Origin: JBCDCP01 sp039181495
GTDB lineage: Bacteria > Pseudomonadota > Alphaproteobacteria > Rhizobiales > Tepidamorphaceae
Length of the DNA stretch: 27,366 nt
Direction: 5' to 3'
NCBI GenBank assembly: GCA_039181495.1
Contig: JBCDCP010000025.1
Coordinates: forward strand, 1-27,366
Made by a program: the position numbers and the translations under genes. The notes under the pieces are model-generated. The model was not told the origin of the DNA. It did no database searches and was given only the letters and a program-made list of their open reading frames with translations. Positions 16,300-24,282 of the stretch are shown here, piece after piece. Position 1 is the stretch's first letter, and each line of letters begins with the position of its first letter.

Positions 16300-18747
16300 A
16301 TGTCGATACGCCATCTCGACCGATTTTTTGCGCCCGAGACCATCGCCATCATTGGAGCGAGCAACCGCCCCGGAAGCGTTGGCGCAGCGTTGGTCGACAA
16401 CCTCAAGGATACCTTTCAGGACCGGCTCTACCTGGTTCATCCGCGCCACAAGAGCATTGGCGGAATCCCGGTTCACGCACGGATCGAAGATCTCGAAATC
16501 GTGCCTGATCTGGCTCTCATCGCAACACCGCCATCAACCGTGCCCGAGACGGTTTCGCTGCTCGGCGCCCGAGGTACACGGGCAGCGGTCATTGTGGCTG
16601 AGGGATTTGATCGTGCCGGACCACAACTGCGCGATGAACTGGGCCGCGCGGCCTTCGCCCACGATGTGCGTATCGTCGGGCCAGGCAGTGTCGGACTGCT
16701 TGTTCCCAGGATCGGAATGAATGCGAGTTTCGCTGTTGGCCTGCCCAAGTCCGGCAATCTGGCACTTGTGTCTCAGTCGGGTGCGATCATGGGCGCTGTG
16801 ATTGACTGGGCGCTGCATGAACAGATCGGCTTTTCACGCATGATCGCACTTGGCGATAAGTCCGATGTCGACTTCGCTGATGTTGTCGACCATCTCGCCT
16901 CCGATGTGCATACGCGTGCGATCCTCCTGTGCGTTGAGAACATCTCGCACTCGAACAAGTTTCTCTCGGCCTTGCGCGCCGCAGCCCGCAGCCGACCAAT
17001 TGTCGCGCTGAAGATCGGACGGGCACATCTGGCCGGAAACAATGGTCCCAGTGTTGCCGCCACGCAGCAGGAAGCGGATGTCTTCGCTGCTGCACTGCGC
17101 CGAGCCGGCGTGCTTCAGGTGCATGATCTGGGGCAGCTCTTTGGCGCCGCTGAGATTCTCAACCGGGTGCGCTCGGTTCCTGGAGACCGGCTTGCGGTCA
17201 TGACCAATGGCGGCGGTGTGGGGGTTCTGGCAGCAGAGCGGTTTGTCGATCTTGGAGGTCGAATCGCCGCACTATCAAGCGCAACACGAGAGCAGCTCGA
17301 CGCACTCCTACCGGCGTTCGGCGAAGCAAACAATCCACTCGATATGCTGGGAGATGCCAACGCAGAAAAGTATGAAGCCGCGGCAATCGCGCTGTTGCAT
17401 GACAAGGCGGTCGATGGGCTGGTGGTTATTCATTGCCCAACCAAGCTCGCCGACTCGGGCGCGATCGCCGGAGTTCTGGCAGGACCGGTCCTGCAGGTTT
17501 CGCGCAAGGTTTGGCCGCCCAAACCTGTTCTTGTGGTCTGGCTTGGCGAAAGTGACAGCGCTCCGGAACGTCAGCTGATGGAGGCCGCCGGCTTGTCGGC
17601 ATTTCGTACCCCGGCGGATGCCGTCGAAGCGCTAACCCACCTGCTACACCATGACCGTGCGCAAGCGGAACTGATGGAAACGCCGCCCACATTGCGCGAT
17701 GACGTTCGTATCGACCTGGACGCCGCCAAGGGTTTGGTCAGTGCCGCTTTGGCAGATGGTGCCGACAATCTGCCTGAGGCGGACCTGGCTCCACTGCTAA
17801 AGGCCTTTGATCTGCCCGTCGCCAACGTCAACGGCCCTAATGAACCGGTCGCAATCGGCCTTGGAATTGTAGAGGATCGGGTCTTTGGTCCCGCGCTCTA
17901 TGTAGGCCTGCGTACGGGCGACACAGGCGCAACGCAGCGAACTTATGCGCTGCCGCCGCTCAACCCGCTTCTGGCCAGCTCAATGCTAAAGCGCAGCGGA
18001 TTGGTTGCCGAACACGATTCCGAAACAACCGATCAGTTGGCTGCGCTCCTGGTCCGGCTGGGGCAGCTTTGCCACGACTTGCGCGACGTCCGGGCTCTCG
18101 ATGCGGAACTGGTCACTGATAAACACGGCCGGCTTGCACTTAACCCTAAGCGGATCACCATCGCGGAAGAGCGTCGCATTGACGGTCATGGGGTAAATCC
18201 GCGGTTCTCCATCCGGCCGTACCCCGCCCAATGGGAGACCAGGATCACGCTCAAGGACGGACGGCCGCTGACCGTGCGCCCTATCCGCCCCGAGGACGAG
18301 CGACTCTATCCAGCATTCTTGGAGGCAGTCGAACGCAATGATCTACGTTTGCGCTTCTTTACCCCGAACCCCAATCTCAGCCATGAATTCCTCGCCCGGC
18401 TGACACAGATTGATTACGCGCGGTCGATGGCCTTTGCCGCTCTGGATGAGCGGTCGGGCGATCTCCTCGGGGTCGTCCGATTGCATATCGAGACCAATCG
18501 AACACGTGGCGAATATGCCGTTCTCGTTCGCTCAAACCTGAAAGGTCTGGGGCTGGGCTGGCAGCTGATGCAACAGATCATTGCCTATGGCCGCTATGAC
18601 GGGCTCGAGGAAATCTACGGCGAAGTGCTCAAGGAAAACACCACCATGCTGTCGATGTGCCGAGCGCTTGGATTCGCCAGCCTTGCCGATGCGGAAGACG
18701 GCAGCCTGATGCACGTCACGCTCGACCTGACCAAACAGGAGAGCTGA
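16300..18747 (+). CDS. Pat-type protein acetyltransferase (CoA-ligase-like domains + GNAT), shortened ATP-grasp
   Basis: The 815-residue protein joins an NDP-forming acyl-CoA synthetase-like region to a C-terminal GNAT domain, like Salmonella Pat, which acetylates lysines of acetyl-CoA synthetase and other enzymes. The CoA-binding Rossmann domain is at about 6-135 (PETIAIIGASNRPGSVG) and the succinyl-CoA ligase-like flavodoxin domains at about 150-440 (GNLALVSQSGAIMGAVIDW, MTNGGGVGVLAAE). An ATP-grasp remnant lies at about 488-610. The GNAT domain is at about 655-810, with MTQIDY-like LTQIDYARSMAF, Glu738 and the acetyl-CoA loop LKGLGLG. Pat relatives have about 890 residues; the missing 70 or so fall in the ATP-grasp nucleotide-binding part. 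The phosphohistidine loop (SHTG) is replaced near 250-254. Ligase activity is thus improbable and acetyltransferase likely. Confidence 0.88.
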   Translation: MSIRHLDRFFAPETIAIIGASNRPGSVGAALVDNLKDTFQDRLYLVHPRHKSIGGIPVHARIEDLEIVPDLALIATPPSTVPETVSLLGARGTRAAVIVAEGFDRAGPQLRDELGRAAFAHDVRIVGPGSVGLLVPRIGMNASFAVGLPKSGNLALVSQSGAIMGAVIDWALHEQIGFSRMIALGDKSDVDFADVVDHLASDVHTRAILLCVENISHSNKFLSALRAAARSRPIVALKIGRAHLAGNNGPSVAATQQEADVFAAALRRAGVLQVHDLGQLFGAAEILNRVRSVPGDRLAVMTNGGGVGVLAAERFVDLGGRIAALSSATREQLDALLPAFGEANNPLDMLGDANAEKYEAAAIALLHDKAVDGLVVIHCPTKLADSGAIAGVLAGPVLQVSRKVWPPKPVLVVWLGESDSAPERQLMEAAGLSAFRTPADAVEALTHLLHHDRAQAELMETPPTLRDDVRIDLDAAKGLVSAALADGADNLPEADLAPLLKAFDLPVANVNGPNEPVAIGLGIVEDRVFGPALYVGLRTGDTGATQRTYALPPLNPLLASSMLKRSGLVAEHDSETTDQLAALLVRLGQLCHDLRDVRALDAELVTDKHGRLALNPKRITIAEERRIDGHGVNPRFSIRPYPAQWETRITLKDGRPLTVRPIRPEDERLYPAFLEAVERNDLRLRFFTPNPNLSHEFLARLTQIDYARSMAFAALDERSGDLLGVVRLHIETNRTRGEYAVLVRSNLKGLGLGWQLMQQIIAYGRYDGLEEIYGEVLKENTTMLSMCRALGFASLADAEDGSLMHVTLDLTKQES

Positions 18748-18817
18748 GGCCGGGCAAGTCGGGACTGGCACCGTCTGTCCAGCGCCAACCTCTATCAGAA
18801 ACGATACGGTGTTCGAT

Positions 18818-19195
18818 CTAGATGTGGTCGACGGTCACCACCTGGAAGGTGTGCATGTCGCCATCTTCATCGCGAATCGAGACATACTCACCAGGCACGA
18901 AGGCGTGGAGCCCGAAGCGGTACCCTGCTTCATCGTCTTCATCACCCTCGATGTCATAGGTGAAGGCCCAGCTACCACCCGGTTTGTGCACCAAATGGCC
19001 GATGTCCTCTTCCTCGCCTTCCCAGAAGCGACGGACGCGGCAGCGGTCGCGGTGCTGTTTCCATTTCGTAGCGTCAATGTGCCCGTCTTCGCTGAGCGGC
19101 GCCACGAACTCATAGCCATGATGGGCAGAGCCATTGGGATAGTCGTGGCTGCGCGCCAGATTGAGCCTGATCTTGCTTAAAATGTGCTCGGTCAT
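18818..19195 (-). CDS. Conserved hypothetical protein, 125 residues
   Basis: This small soluble acidic protein has no known domain that I can name, but blocks such as LSKIRLNLARSHDYPNGSA, GYEFVAPLSEDGHID, the HRDRCRVRRFWEGEEEDIGH segment, the acidic DIEGDEDDEAGYRFG and HAFVPGEYVSIRDEDG fit a conserved group I associate with Alphaproteobacteria. It appears to be mostly beta. The ATG at 19195 is chosen over an upstream start at 19306 because conservation begins at MTEHILSKIR and AGGA lies 8 bases before it. It is convergent with the Pat gene, with only 70 bp between the stops. Function unknown. Confidence 0.8.
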   Translation of the reverse strand: MTEHILSKIRLNLARSHDYPNGSAHHGYEFVAPLSEDGHIDATKWKQHRDRCRVRRFWEGEEEDIGHLVHKPGGSWAFTYDIEGDEDDEAGYRFGLHAFVPGEYVSIRDEDGDMHTFQVVTVDHI

Positions 19196-19465
19196 GGCCG
19201 ATCCTGCCCTTCTTCGCTTCATCTCTCGAGCTGCCGGTGACATCAGCATCCGTAGCGCCAGATTCAAGTGACGCAACGCGAGCAAGTTCCACAGCGAGCC
19301 CCGCACAACAACAGGTCATAAAATGACTTTGGCAGGGAATGCCAGACCGGATGTTGACGAAGGTCAAGAAGAATTCGCGGTGGTCGAGACGCAGAAGACA
19401 GTGCCGCAAACTTGACGGGCGCGATACCATGTTGATCGATTCGGAATCAGCAGATCGGATGCCGC

Positions 19466-20260
19466 ATGCCACGCTTTTCCGCCAACCTCGATATGCTGTT
19501 CAGCGAGCTTCCCTTCCGCACGCGTTTTTCAGCTGCGCGTATGGCTGGTTTCGACCATGTCGACCTGTTCTTTCCTGATGACAACGACTTCAGCCAAACC
19601 GCAGCAGAGCTGACAGCCAACAACCTGCAGCTCACCGTGATCAGCGCGCCAAGCGGGGACCGTGACAGCGGTGAAGAGGGTGTTGCCTGCCGTCGCGGAT
19701 ACGAGGCGGTGTTCGACACCGCGATCGAACAATCCATCAAGGTTGCCGATGCGCTGGGCTGCAACATGATCAACGTGATCATCGGGAGGATAGATCCGAC
19801 CGTGACTGGCGCCGAAGCCATGCAGACCTTGGTTGCCAATCTTGCGCGGGTCTGCGAGATGGCCCGCAGCAACGGCAAGACCCTGTTGATCGAACCGCGC
19901 AATACACGCGACCACCCGGGCTACTTTCTCAGCCGCACCGATGACGCCCTGCGGGTCATCGAACTGGTCGGTGCAGAGAACCTCAGACTTCTGCTCGATC
20001 TGTACCATCGGCAGATCATGGAGGGGGATCTGGCTCAGGCACTGTATGCCTGTCGAGATGTGCTTGGACATATCCAGATCGGCAATCCACCTTTGCGCAG
20101 CCGTCCGGATCACGGCGAGATCAACTACAGCTTCCTGTTCGAACTGATCGATGAACTTGGCTATGAGGGCTATGTCGGCTGTGCATACAATGCGGCCGGG
20201 TCAACCCGCGAAAATCTTGCCTGGATGGCTCCTTACCGGAAGGATCGCGTGGTTGCCTGA
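19466..20260 (+). CDS. Hydroxypyruvate isomerase-like TIM-barrel protein
   Basis: This 264-residue protein has the length and order of Hyi / OtnI isomerases (xylose isomerase-like TIM barrel). It opens with PRFSANLDMLFSELPFRTRF and carries APSGDRDSGEEGVACRRG, LLIEPRN with Glu143, LLDLYHRQ with Asp178, HIQIGNPP with Gln204 and HGEINYSFLF. Hyi interconverts hydroxypyruvate and tartronate semialdehyde, using a divalent metal held by Glu, Asp, Gln and a second Glu. Here that second Glu (240 in E. coli Hyi, GCEY) is Ala240 in GCAYNAAGST, a one-base change GAA to GCA. The HRGEPG segment before it is also altered. So activity is uncertain, and it may act on another sugar acid. The gene precedes the MaoC-Pta fusion by 73 bp on the same strand and may share its transcript. 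Confidence 0.82.
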   Translation: MPRFSANLDMLFSELPFRTRFSAARMAGFDHVDLFFPDDNDFSQTAAELTANNLQLTVISAPSGDRDSGEEGVACRRGYEAVFDTAIEQSIKVADALGCNMINVIIGRIDPTVTGAEAMQTLVANLARVCEMARSNGKTLLIEPRNTRDHPGYFLSRTDDALRVIELVGAENLRLLLDLYHRQIMEGDLAQALYACRDVLGHIQIGNPPLRSRPDHGEINYSFLFELIDELGYEGYVGCAYNAAGSTRENLAWMAPYRKDRVVA

Positions 20261-20333
20261 CAGAGGGCCGGTCTGTCACTGTCCTGCAACGGTTCCTAGG
20301 TAAGCCGCTGCACAACAGAGCCAGAGGCTGTTG

Positions 20334-21779
20334 ATGATCCGCGAAAACCGGACTTTCGATGAGATAACCGTTGGCGACCAGGCCGAGATCTGCAGGGTCG
20401 TCAATGCGAATGACCTGTACATCTTCGCCCACGCATCAGGCAATTTGAACCCGATGCACATCCCGGACATTGACCGGGATGGTAACGGCCAGAAGGACGA
20501 AGCTGTCGCACCTTCGATGTGGGTCGGCGCGCTGGTTTCAGCGGTCCTTGGAAATGTCCTGCCGGGGGCCGGCACACTGTATCGCAGTCAGTCCTTGCGC
20601 TTTGCCGAACGCGCCCATATCGGCGACGCGCTCACGGTTCGCATCGAGGTTGTCAAAAAAGAACAGGATGGCGTTGTCCGGCTTGTCACGGTGATCACCA
20701 GAGGCGACGGCAAGGTGGTTGCCGAAGGTGAGGCGGAAGTCATCGCACCGACCAAGAAGATCCGCTTCGAGGACCATGAGGTGCCTGACATCGTGGTCAA
20801 CCGTCATCAGCATTTCGACCGGATTCTTGAGGCATGCGAAGGTCTTCCACCGCTGGATACAGCGGTTGCCTGCCCCGATGACCCCAACTCGCTCGGTGGC
20901 GCGATGCTGGCCCTGAAAGAAGGGCTCATCGCGCCAATCTTTGTCGGTTGCAAGAAGCGCATCGGTCAGGCCGCCCGGGAGATCGGTGCCGACATCTCAG
21001 CCATCGAGCTGATCGACATCGAGGACGAACAGGAGGCTGCGGGCCACGCCGTCGCACTGGTCCATAAGGGGCGCGTGAAGGCGGTCATGAAGGGGCATCT
21101 GCATACCGACGGGCTGCTTCACCATGTGGTCAAGAAGAAGGGTGGACTGCGCACATCACGCCGTCTCAGCCATGTCTTCGCGATGGATGTGCCGGGCCGA
21201 CCCACGCCGGTGCTGATTTCGGACGCAGCGATCAACATCAATCCCGATCTCGAAGCCAAGGTCTCGATCACCCAGAACGCGATCGATCTCGCCCGGGCTA
21301 TCGGTATTGAGACGCCAAAGGTCGGGGTTCTATCCGCGGTCGAAGTTGTCAATCCCAACATTCCCTCGACCCTTGACGCTGCTGTTCTCTCGAAAATGGC
21401 TGAGCGCGGTCAGATCAAGGGTGGACTGGTTGATGGCCCGCTGGCCATGGACAACGCGATTGACATCAATGCGGCTCGCACCAAGGGCATCACTTCGCTT
21501 GTCGCCGGGCGAGCGGAAGTGTTGATCGTACCCAACCTTGAGGCTGGCAACATGCTGGCCAAGGAACTGACCTTCATTGCCCATGCCGAAGCGGCGGGAC
21601 TTGTGATCGGTGCGAAGGTTCCTGTCATTCTGACCAGCCGTTCGGACGATGATCGGGCGCGGCTGGGCTCTTGCGCACTGGCGCTCCTCTATGCGCATTG
21701 GCGCAAGACAGGGAAGCCATTGATCCAACTGGAACAACCACCCGAGCCCAAGACTGACACCGCCAAGGCGGCGGAGTGA
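20334..21779 (+). CDS. Bifunctional MaoC-like enoyl-CoA hydratase / phosphate acetyltransferase
   Basis: This 481-residue fusion has a hot-dog MaoC domain (about 1-140) joined to a phosphate acetyl/butyryltransferase domain (about 155-465). The Pta part is canonical: KGHLHTDGLLHHVV, LISDAAININPDLEAKV, GPLAMDNAID and the VPNLEAGNMLAKEL block. It should interconvert acyl-CoA and acyl phosphate. In the MaoC part the usual SGDxNPxH motif reads SGNLNPMH, so the catalytic Asp is Asn37, while His42 is kept. It is followed at 45-56 by DIDRDGNGQKDE, which fits the calcium-loop pattern DxDxDGxGxxxE. The ATG at 20334 has AGAGG 6 bases upstream. No acetate kinase gene is adjacent, although such genes often neighbour this fusion. 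Acyl phosphate produced here would need a kinase encoded elsewhere. Confidence 0.92.
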   Translation: MIRENRTFDEITVGDQAEICRVVNANDLYIFAHASGNLNPMHIPDIDRDGNGQKDEAVAPSMWVGALVSAVLGNVLPGAGTLYRSQSLRFAERAHIGDALTVRIEVVKKEQDGVVRLVTVITRGDGKVVAEGEAEVIAPTKKIRFEDHEVPDIVVNRHQHFDRILEACEGLPPLDTAVACPDDPNSLGGAMLALKEGLIAPIFVGCKKRIGQAAREIGADISAIELIDIEDEQEAAGHAVALVHKGRVKAVMKGHLHTDGLLHHVVKKKGGLRTSRRLSHVFAMDVPGRPTPVLISDAAININPDLEAKVSITQNAIDLARAIGIETPKVGVLSAVEVVNPNIPSTLDAAVLSKMAERGQIKGGLVDGPLAMDNAIDINAARTKGITSLVAGRAEVLIVPNLEAGNMLAKELTFIAHAEAAGLVIGAKVPVILTSRSDDDRARLGSCALALLYAHWRKTGKPLIQLEQPPEPKTDTAKAAE

Positions 21780-21780
21780 C

Positions 21781-21826
21781 CTGATCTTAGTCTCCCACCC
21801 TTGGGGAAACTCGGCGCTGGGATCAG
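21781..21826. repeat. Nested inverted repeats between convergent genes
   Basis: CTGATC (21781-21786) pairs with GATCAG (21821-21826), and inside them CCCA (21794-21797) pairs with TGGG (21802-21805). They fill the 64-bp gap between the converging MaoC-Pta and FkbM genes. A bidirectional transcription end is possible, but the stems are short and there is no clear T-run. Confidence 0.25.
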
Positions 21827-21843
21827 ATTGCAGGACAGGCTAA

Positions 21844-22662
21844 TTACGTCCGTCCCGCCATTTCACGGGTACGGCGGCGTTTTCGGATCGCGCGCTTCAG
21901 CGCGCGTGGCGGTAGGCCGATGTAGTATTTCCGAAAGAAGGCATACCGCATGAACGCCGAAGCCTGATGATCTGAGTCGTCAGGCACATACCAGCTGTTG
22001 AGGTTGTAGCGGGCGTAGTAGCGATAGCCATTTTCCGTGATGTATCGGTGCAGACGGTGATCATAGGCATGATCCTCGACGACGATCAGAGTCGGCTTCC
22101 AGCGCCCGAAATCAAACCCTTTCAACACCTGCAGCTCGTGCATCTCGACATCGAGCTTGACCAGGCCGACACTCTCGGGCGCATCGTGTTGCTCGAGAAC
22201 CGAATCCAGCGTCGCTGCGGGCCGTTCGATTGCTTCGGCGATGCCGCGCTGGCTCGGTTCTTCGGGATGCATGGTGGACAGCCCAGTGGCCTCACCACGA
22301 TAGAAGGTCACCGTGCCTCCGGCCTGTTCCGGTTCGGTGCAAACCGTTTCAGCCACCGGCGCCTTTCGTGTTCGGCGAAGGTTTTCCGCCAGATCTGGGA
22401 GCGGTTCGATCAGAACGCCTCCCCAGCCCGCCTGTTCGAAGGGTAACGTGTAGCCGCCATGGTTTGCGCCGACATCGACAAAATAGCCGTTCGGCTGGCC
22501 CTCAAAGAAGGCCATGACGGCCTGATCCTCGAGATAACCCGGCATTTTATAGGGCCGAAACAGCAGCCGGTAGAGGCGCAAGAGTGATGAGGTCATTGAA
22601 CTCGGAGCGGGAATCGCGACCCGGCGGACATAAGCCCATTGGGCTGTGATTGCCAGCGCCAT
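21844..22662 (-). CDS. FkbM family SAM-dependent methyltransferase
   Basis: This 272-residue protein carries the FkbM methyltransferase core. Motif I is FVDVGANHGGYTLPFEQAGW, followed by the acidic end of strand 2 in GVLIEPLPDLAENLRR, then GEATGLSTMHPEE and the diagnostic LVKLDVEMHELQVLKGFDFG and IVVEDHAYDH. FkbM enzymes O-methylate sugars, polyketides or lipids. The C-terminus is very basic (RKRRRTREMAGR), and the N-terminal 40 residues look like an amphipathic lead-in that might touch the membrane. The ATG at 22662 has no clear ribosome site; an ATG at 22596 is an alternative. No glycan or polyketide genes are nearby, so the substrate is unknown. Confidence 0.88.
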   Translation of the reverse strand: MALAITAQWAYVRRVAIPAPSSMTSSLLRLYRLLFRPYKMPGYLEDQAVMAFFEGQPNGYFVDVGANHGGYTLPFEQAGWGGVLIEPLPDLAENLRRTRKAPVAETVCTEPEQAGGTVTFYRGEATGLSTMHPEEPSQRGIAEAIERPAATLDSVLEQHDAPESVGLVKLDVEMHELQVLKGFDFGRWKPTLIVVEDHAYDHRLHRYITENGYRYYARYNLNSWYVPDDSDHQASAFMRYAFFRKYYIGLPPRALKRAIRKRRRTREMAGRT

Positions 22663-22716
22663 GTCACAGCTTTGTGCGACCCGGGCGCAGCCTGACGTCA
22701 GTGCGCCAAATCGATC

Positions 22717-23382
22717 CTAGCGTTCGTCCGCAAGCCAGCGGGCAATCATAACAGCCGCTACCGCACCGATCAGTTGCATCGCTATGAAAAGCGGAACATC
22801 GATCGGCCGAATGCCGACGAATGTGTCCGTCAACCCGCGGGCAATTGTGACGGCTGGGTTGGCAAAGGATGTCGATGCCGTGAACCAATAAGCGGCCGTG
22901 ATGTACAGCCCCACCGCCATGGCGACCGCTTCGCTCTTGGCCCGCAATGTCGCCAAAATGACAAAGACGAGCCCGAACGCGGCGATAACTTCCGCAAACC
23001 ACTGCGGCGGACCGGTCCGAACGGTCTGCGAGAATTGGATCAGCGGTTCAGCGAACATAAGATGGGCCGACCAGACGCCGGCAATGCCGCCTATCACCTG
23101 CACCGCAACGAAAGCCAGTGCCACATTGAGTGTGATCTCTCGGCGAAGCCAGAATGAGAAAGTCACAGCGGGATTGAAATGGGCACCTGAAATTGGCCCG
23201 AGCATCGTGATCAGAACAACCAGTATGGCGCCGGTCGCAAGCGAGTTGGCAAGTAGCGCCAAGCCGACGCTGCCGCCCGACAACCGATCGCCCATAATGC
23301 CGGACCCGACAACGGTGGCGAGCAGGAAGGCGGTCCCGATGAACTCAGCAGCGAGTTTACGGTCAAGCGAATCCGACGTCAT
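22717..23382 (-). CDS. aqpS: Aquaglyceroporin of arsenic cassette (AqpS-like)
   Basis: This is a 221-residue MIP-family channel with both NPA boxes (GAHFNPAVT, Asn70; TSFANPAVT, Asn175) and six expected helices. In rhizobia, AqpS replaces an arsenite pump: arsenate is reduced in the cell by ArsC, and arsenite leaves down its gradient through the channel. The context supports this exactly, because its ATG overlaps the arsC stop in an ATGA (23379-23382) and arsR lies upstream. Without that context it would be called a general aquaporin. Arg182 after the second NPA box fits the selectivity filter position. It is the last gene of the arsR-arsC-aqpS operon. Confidence 0.92.
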   Translation of the reverse strand: MTSDSLDRKLAAEFIGTAFLLATVVGSGIMGDRLSGGSVGLALLANSLATGAILVVLITMLGPISGAHFNPAVTFSFWLRREITLNVALAFVAVQVIGGIAGVWSAHLMFAEPLIQFSQTVRTGPPQWFAEVIAAFGLVFVILATLRAKSEAVAMAVGLYITAAYWFTASTSFANPAVTIARGLTDTFVGIRPIDVPLFIAMQLIGAVAAVMIARWLADER

Positions 23383-23939
23383 GCAGCGCTCGCTTTGGCG
23401 GTCGCACCGTCCAGCCGGCCAATCTCGCGAACTGCATCCTTGAGCGCCTCAGGCGTGAGGTGTTCGAATGGCAAATCCATGAACGCCGCAATTCGTGCAT
23501 CGAGGCGGCGATAGGCAAGTTCGAAGGCTTGGGCGACATCCGATGCACTTCCCGTCACAGCGGCGGGGTCCGGTATCCCCCAGTGCACGCTCATCGGATG
23601 ACCGGGCCAGACCGGACAGGCTTCAGATGCAGCGCTGTCGCACACGGTTACAACCATATCGATGGCTGGCGCCCCGGAGCCGGCAAACTCATCCCAGCTT
23701 TTCGATCTGGCGAATGCAGTATCAAGTCCCCTCTGGCTGAGCAGCGACAGCGCAGCCGGATTTGGTTCACCTTTAGGCTGCGAGCCGGCTGAATAGGCCG
23801 TCAGTTGACCGGCGCCGCGTTGATTGAAGATCGCTTCAGCAAGGATCGATCGCGCTGAATTTCCGGTACACAGCACCAGAACCGTGCGCGGCAGTACGCT
23901 ACCTTGAACCGTCGCTTGCCCGGGCTTCAATTGAGGCAT
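23379..23939 (-). CDS. arsC: Arsenate reductase, low-molecular-weight phosphatase type (ArsC)
   Basis: This 186-residue protein has the LMW tyrosine phosphatase loop CTGNSARS with nucleophile Cys24, two further cysteines (Cys100 in VTVCDSA and Cys108 in ACPVWPG) that would form the redox relay, and catalytic Asp124 in GIPDPA. This is the thioredoxin-dependent ArsC class, which reduces arsenate to arsenite. A C-terminal extension of about 40 residues follows the core. The ATG at 23939 has GGAG 8 bases upstream and lies inside the arsR coding end (13-bp overlap), so translation is coupled. Upstream in-frame codons within arsR would add an unlikely Arg/Gly-rich leader. Confidence 0.93.
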   Translation of the reverse strand: MPQLKPGQATVQGSVLPRTVLVLCTGNSARSILAEAIFNQRGAGQLTAYSAGSQPKGEPNPAALSLLSQRGLDTAFARSKSWDEFAGSGAPAIDMVVTVCDSAASEACPVWPGHPMSVHWGIPDPAAVTGSASDVAQAFELAYRRLDARIAAFMDLPFEHLTPEALKDAVREIGRLDGATAKASAA

Positions 23940-24259
23940 TCCAGTTTCTCCAGTACCGGCGCGCAGACCTCGGCCCGCCCGTTGCAACAGTCTTCGAGCA
24001 AGTAACCTATCAACGCCCCCGCGACTGCGAAGTCAGCGCGGTAGCGGATGTTGCGGCCTTCCCTCTCGGCGGTGATCAGTCGGGCCCGTGACAACACTGC
24101 AAGATTGCCGGATGTCGTGTTTTGCAGACAGCCTGTCCGAGCCGAAATCTCGCCTGCCTGCAGTCCAGATTCGCCAACGCTGACCAACAGTCTGAAGATG
24201 TCCAACCGCCGATCTTGTGCAAGCGCGGAGAGTGCTTCGATCGCCTGGTTCTTATCCAT
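23927..24259 (-). CDS. arsR: ArsR-type arsenic-responsive repressor
   Basis: This 110-residue winged-helix protein of the ArsR/SmtB family starts with DKNQAIEALSALAQDRRLDI and carries the recognition helix region CLQNTTSGNLAVLSRARLIT. A cluster of cysteines at the C-terminus (Cys91, Cys92 and Cys99 in DCCNGRAEVC, plus Cys108 near the end) is suited to trivalent arsenic binding and resembles the C-terminal site of Acidithiobacillus-type ArsR. Arsenite binding should release it from DNA. The ATG at 24259 matches the usual family start; an ATG at 24301 would extend through the presumed operator. It is the first gene of the operon and probably represses its own transcription. Confidence 0.93.
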   Translation of the reverse strand: MDKNQAIEALSALAQDRRLDIFRLLVSVGESGLQAGEISARTGCLQNTTSGNLAVLSRARLITAEREGRNIRYRADFAVAGALIGYLLEDCCNGRAEVCAPVLEKLECLN

Positions 24260-24268
24260 ATATCGCGA

Positions 24269-24282
24269 ATTATCGAAATAAT
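24269..24282. promoter_or_regulatory. Candidate ArsR operator
   Basis: ATTAT (24269-24273) and ATAAT (24278-24282) form a perfect 5-bp inverted repeat with a 4-base spacer, 9 bp upstream of the arsR start codon. It sits within an AT-rich stretch, and ArsR/SmtB operators are typically short AT-rich palindromes of this kind. Assigned from position and shape only. Confidence 0.45.
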
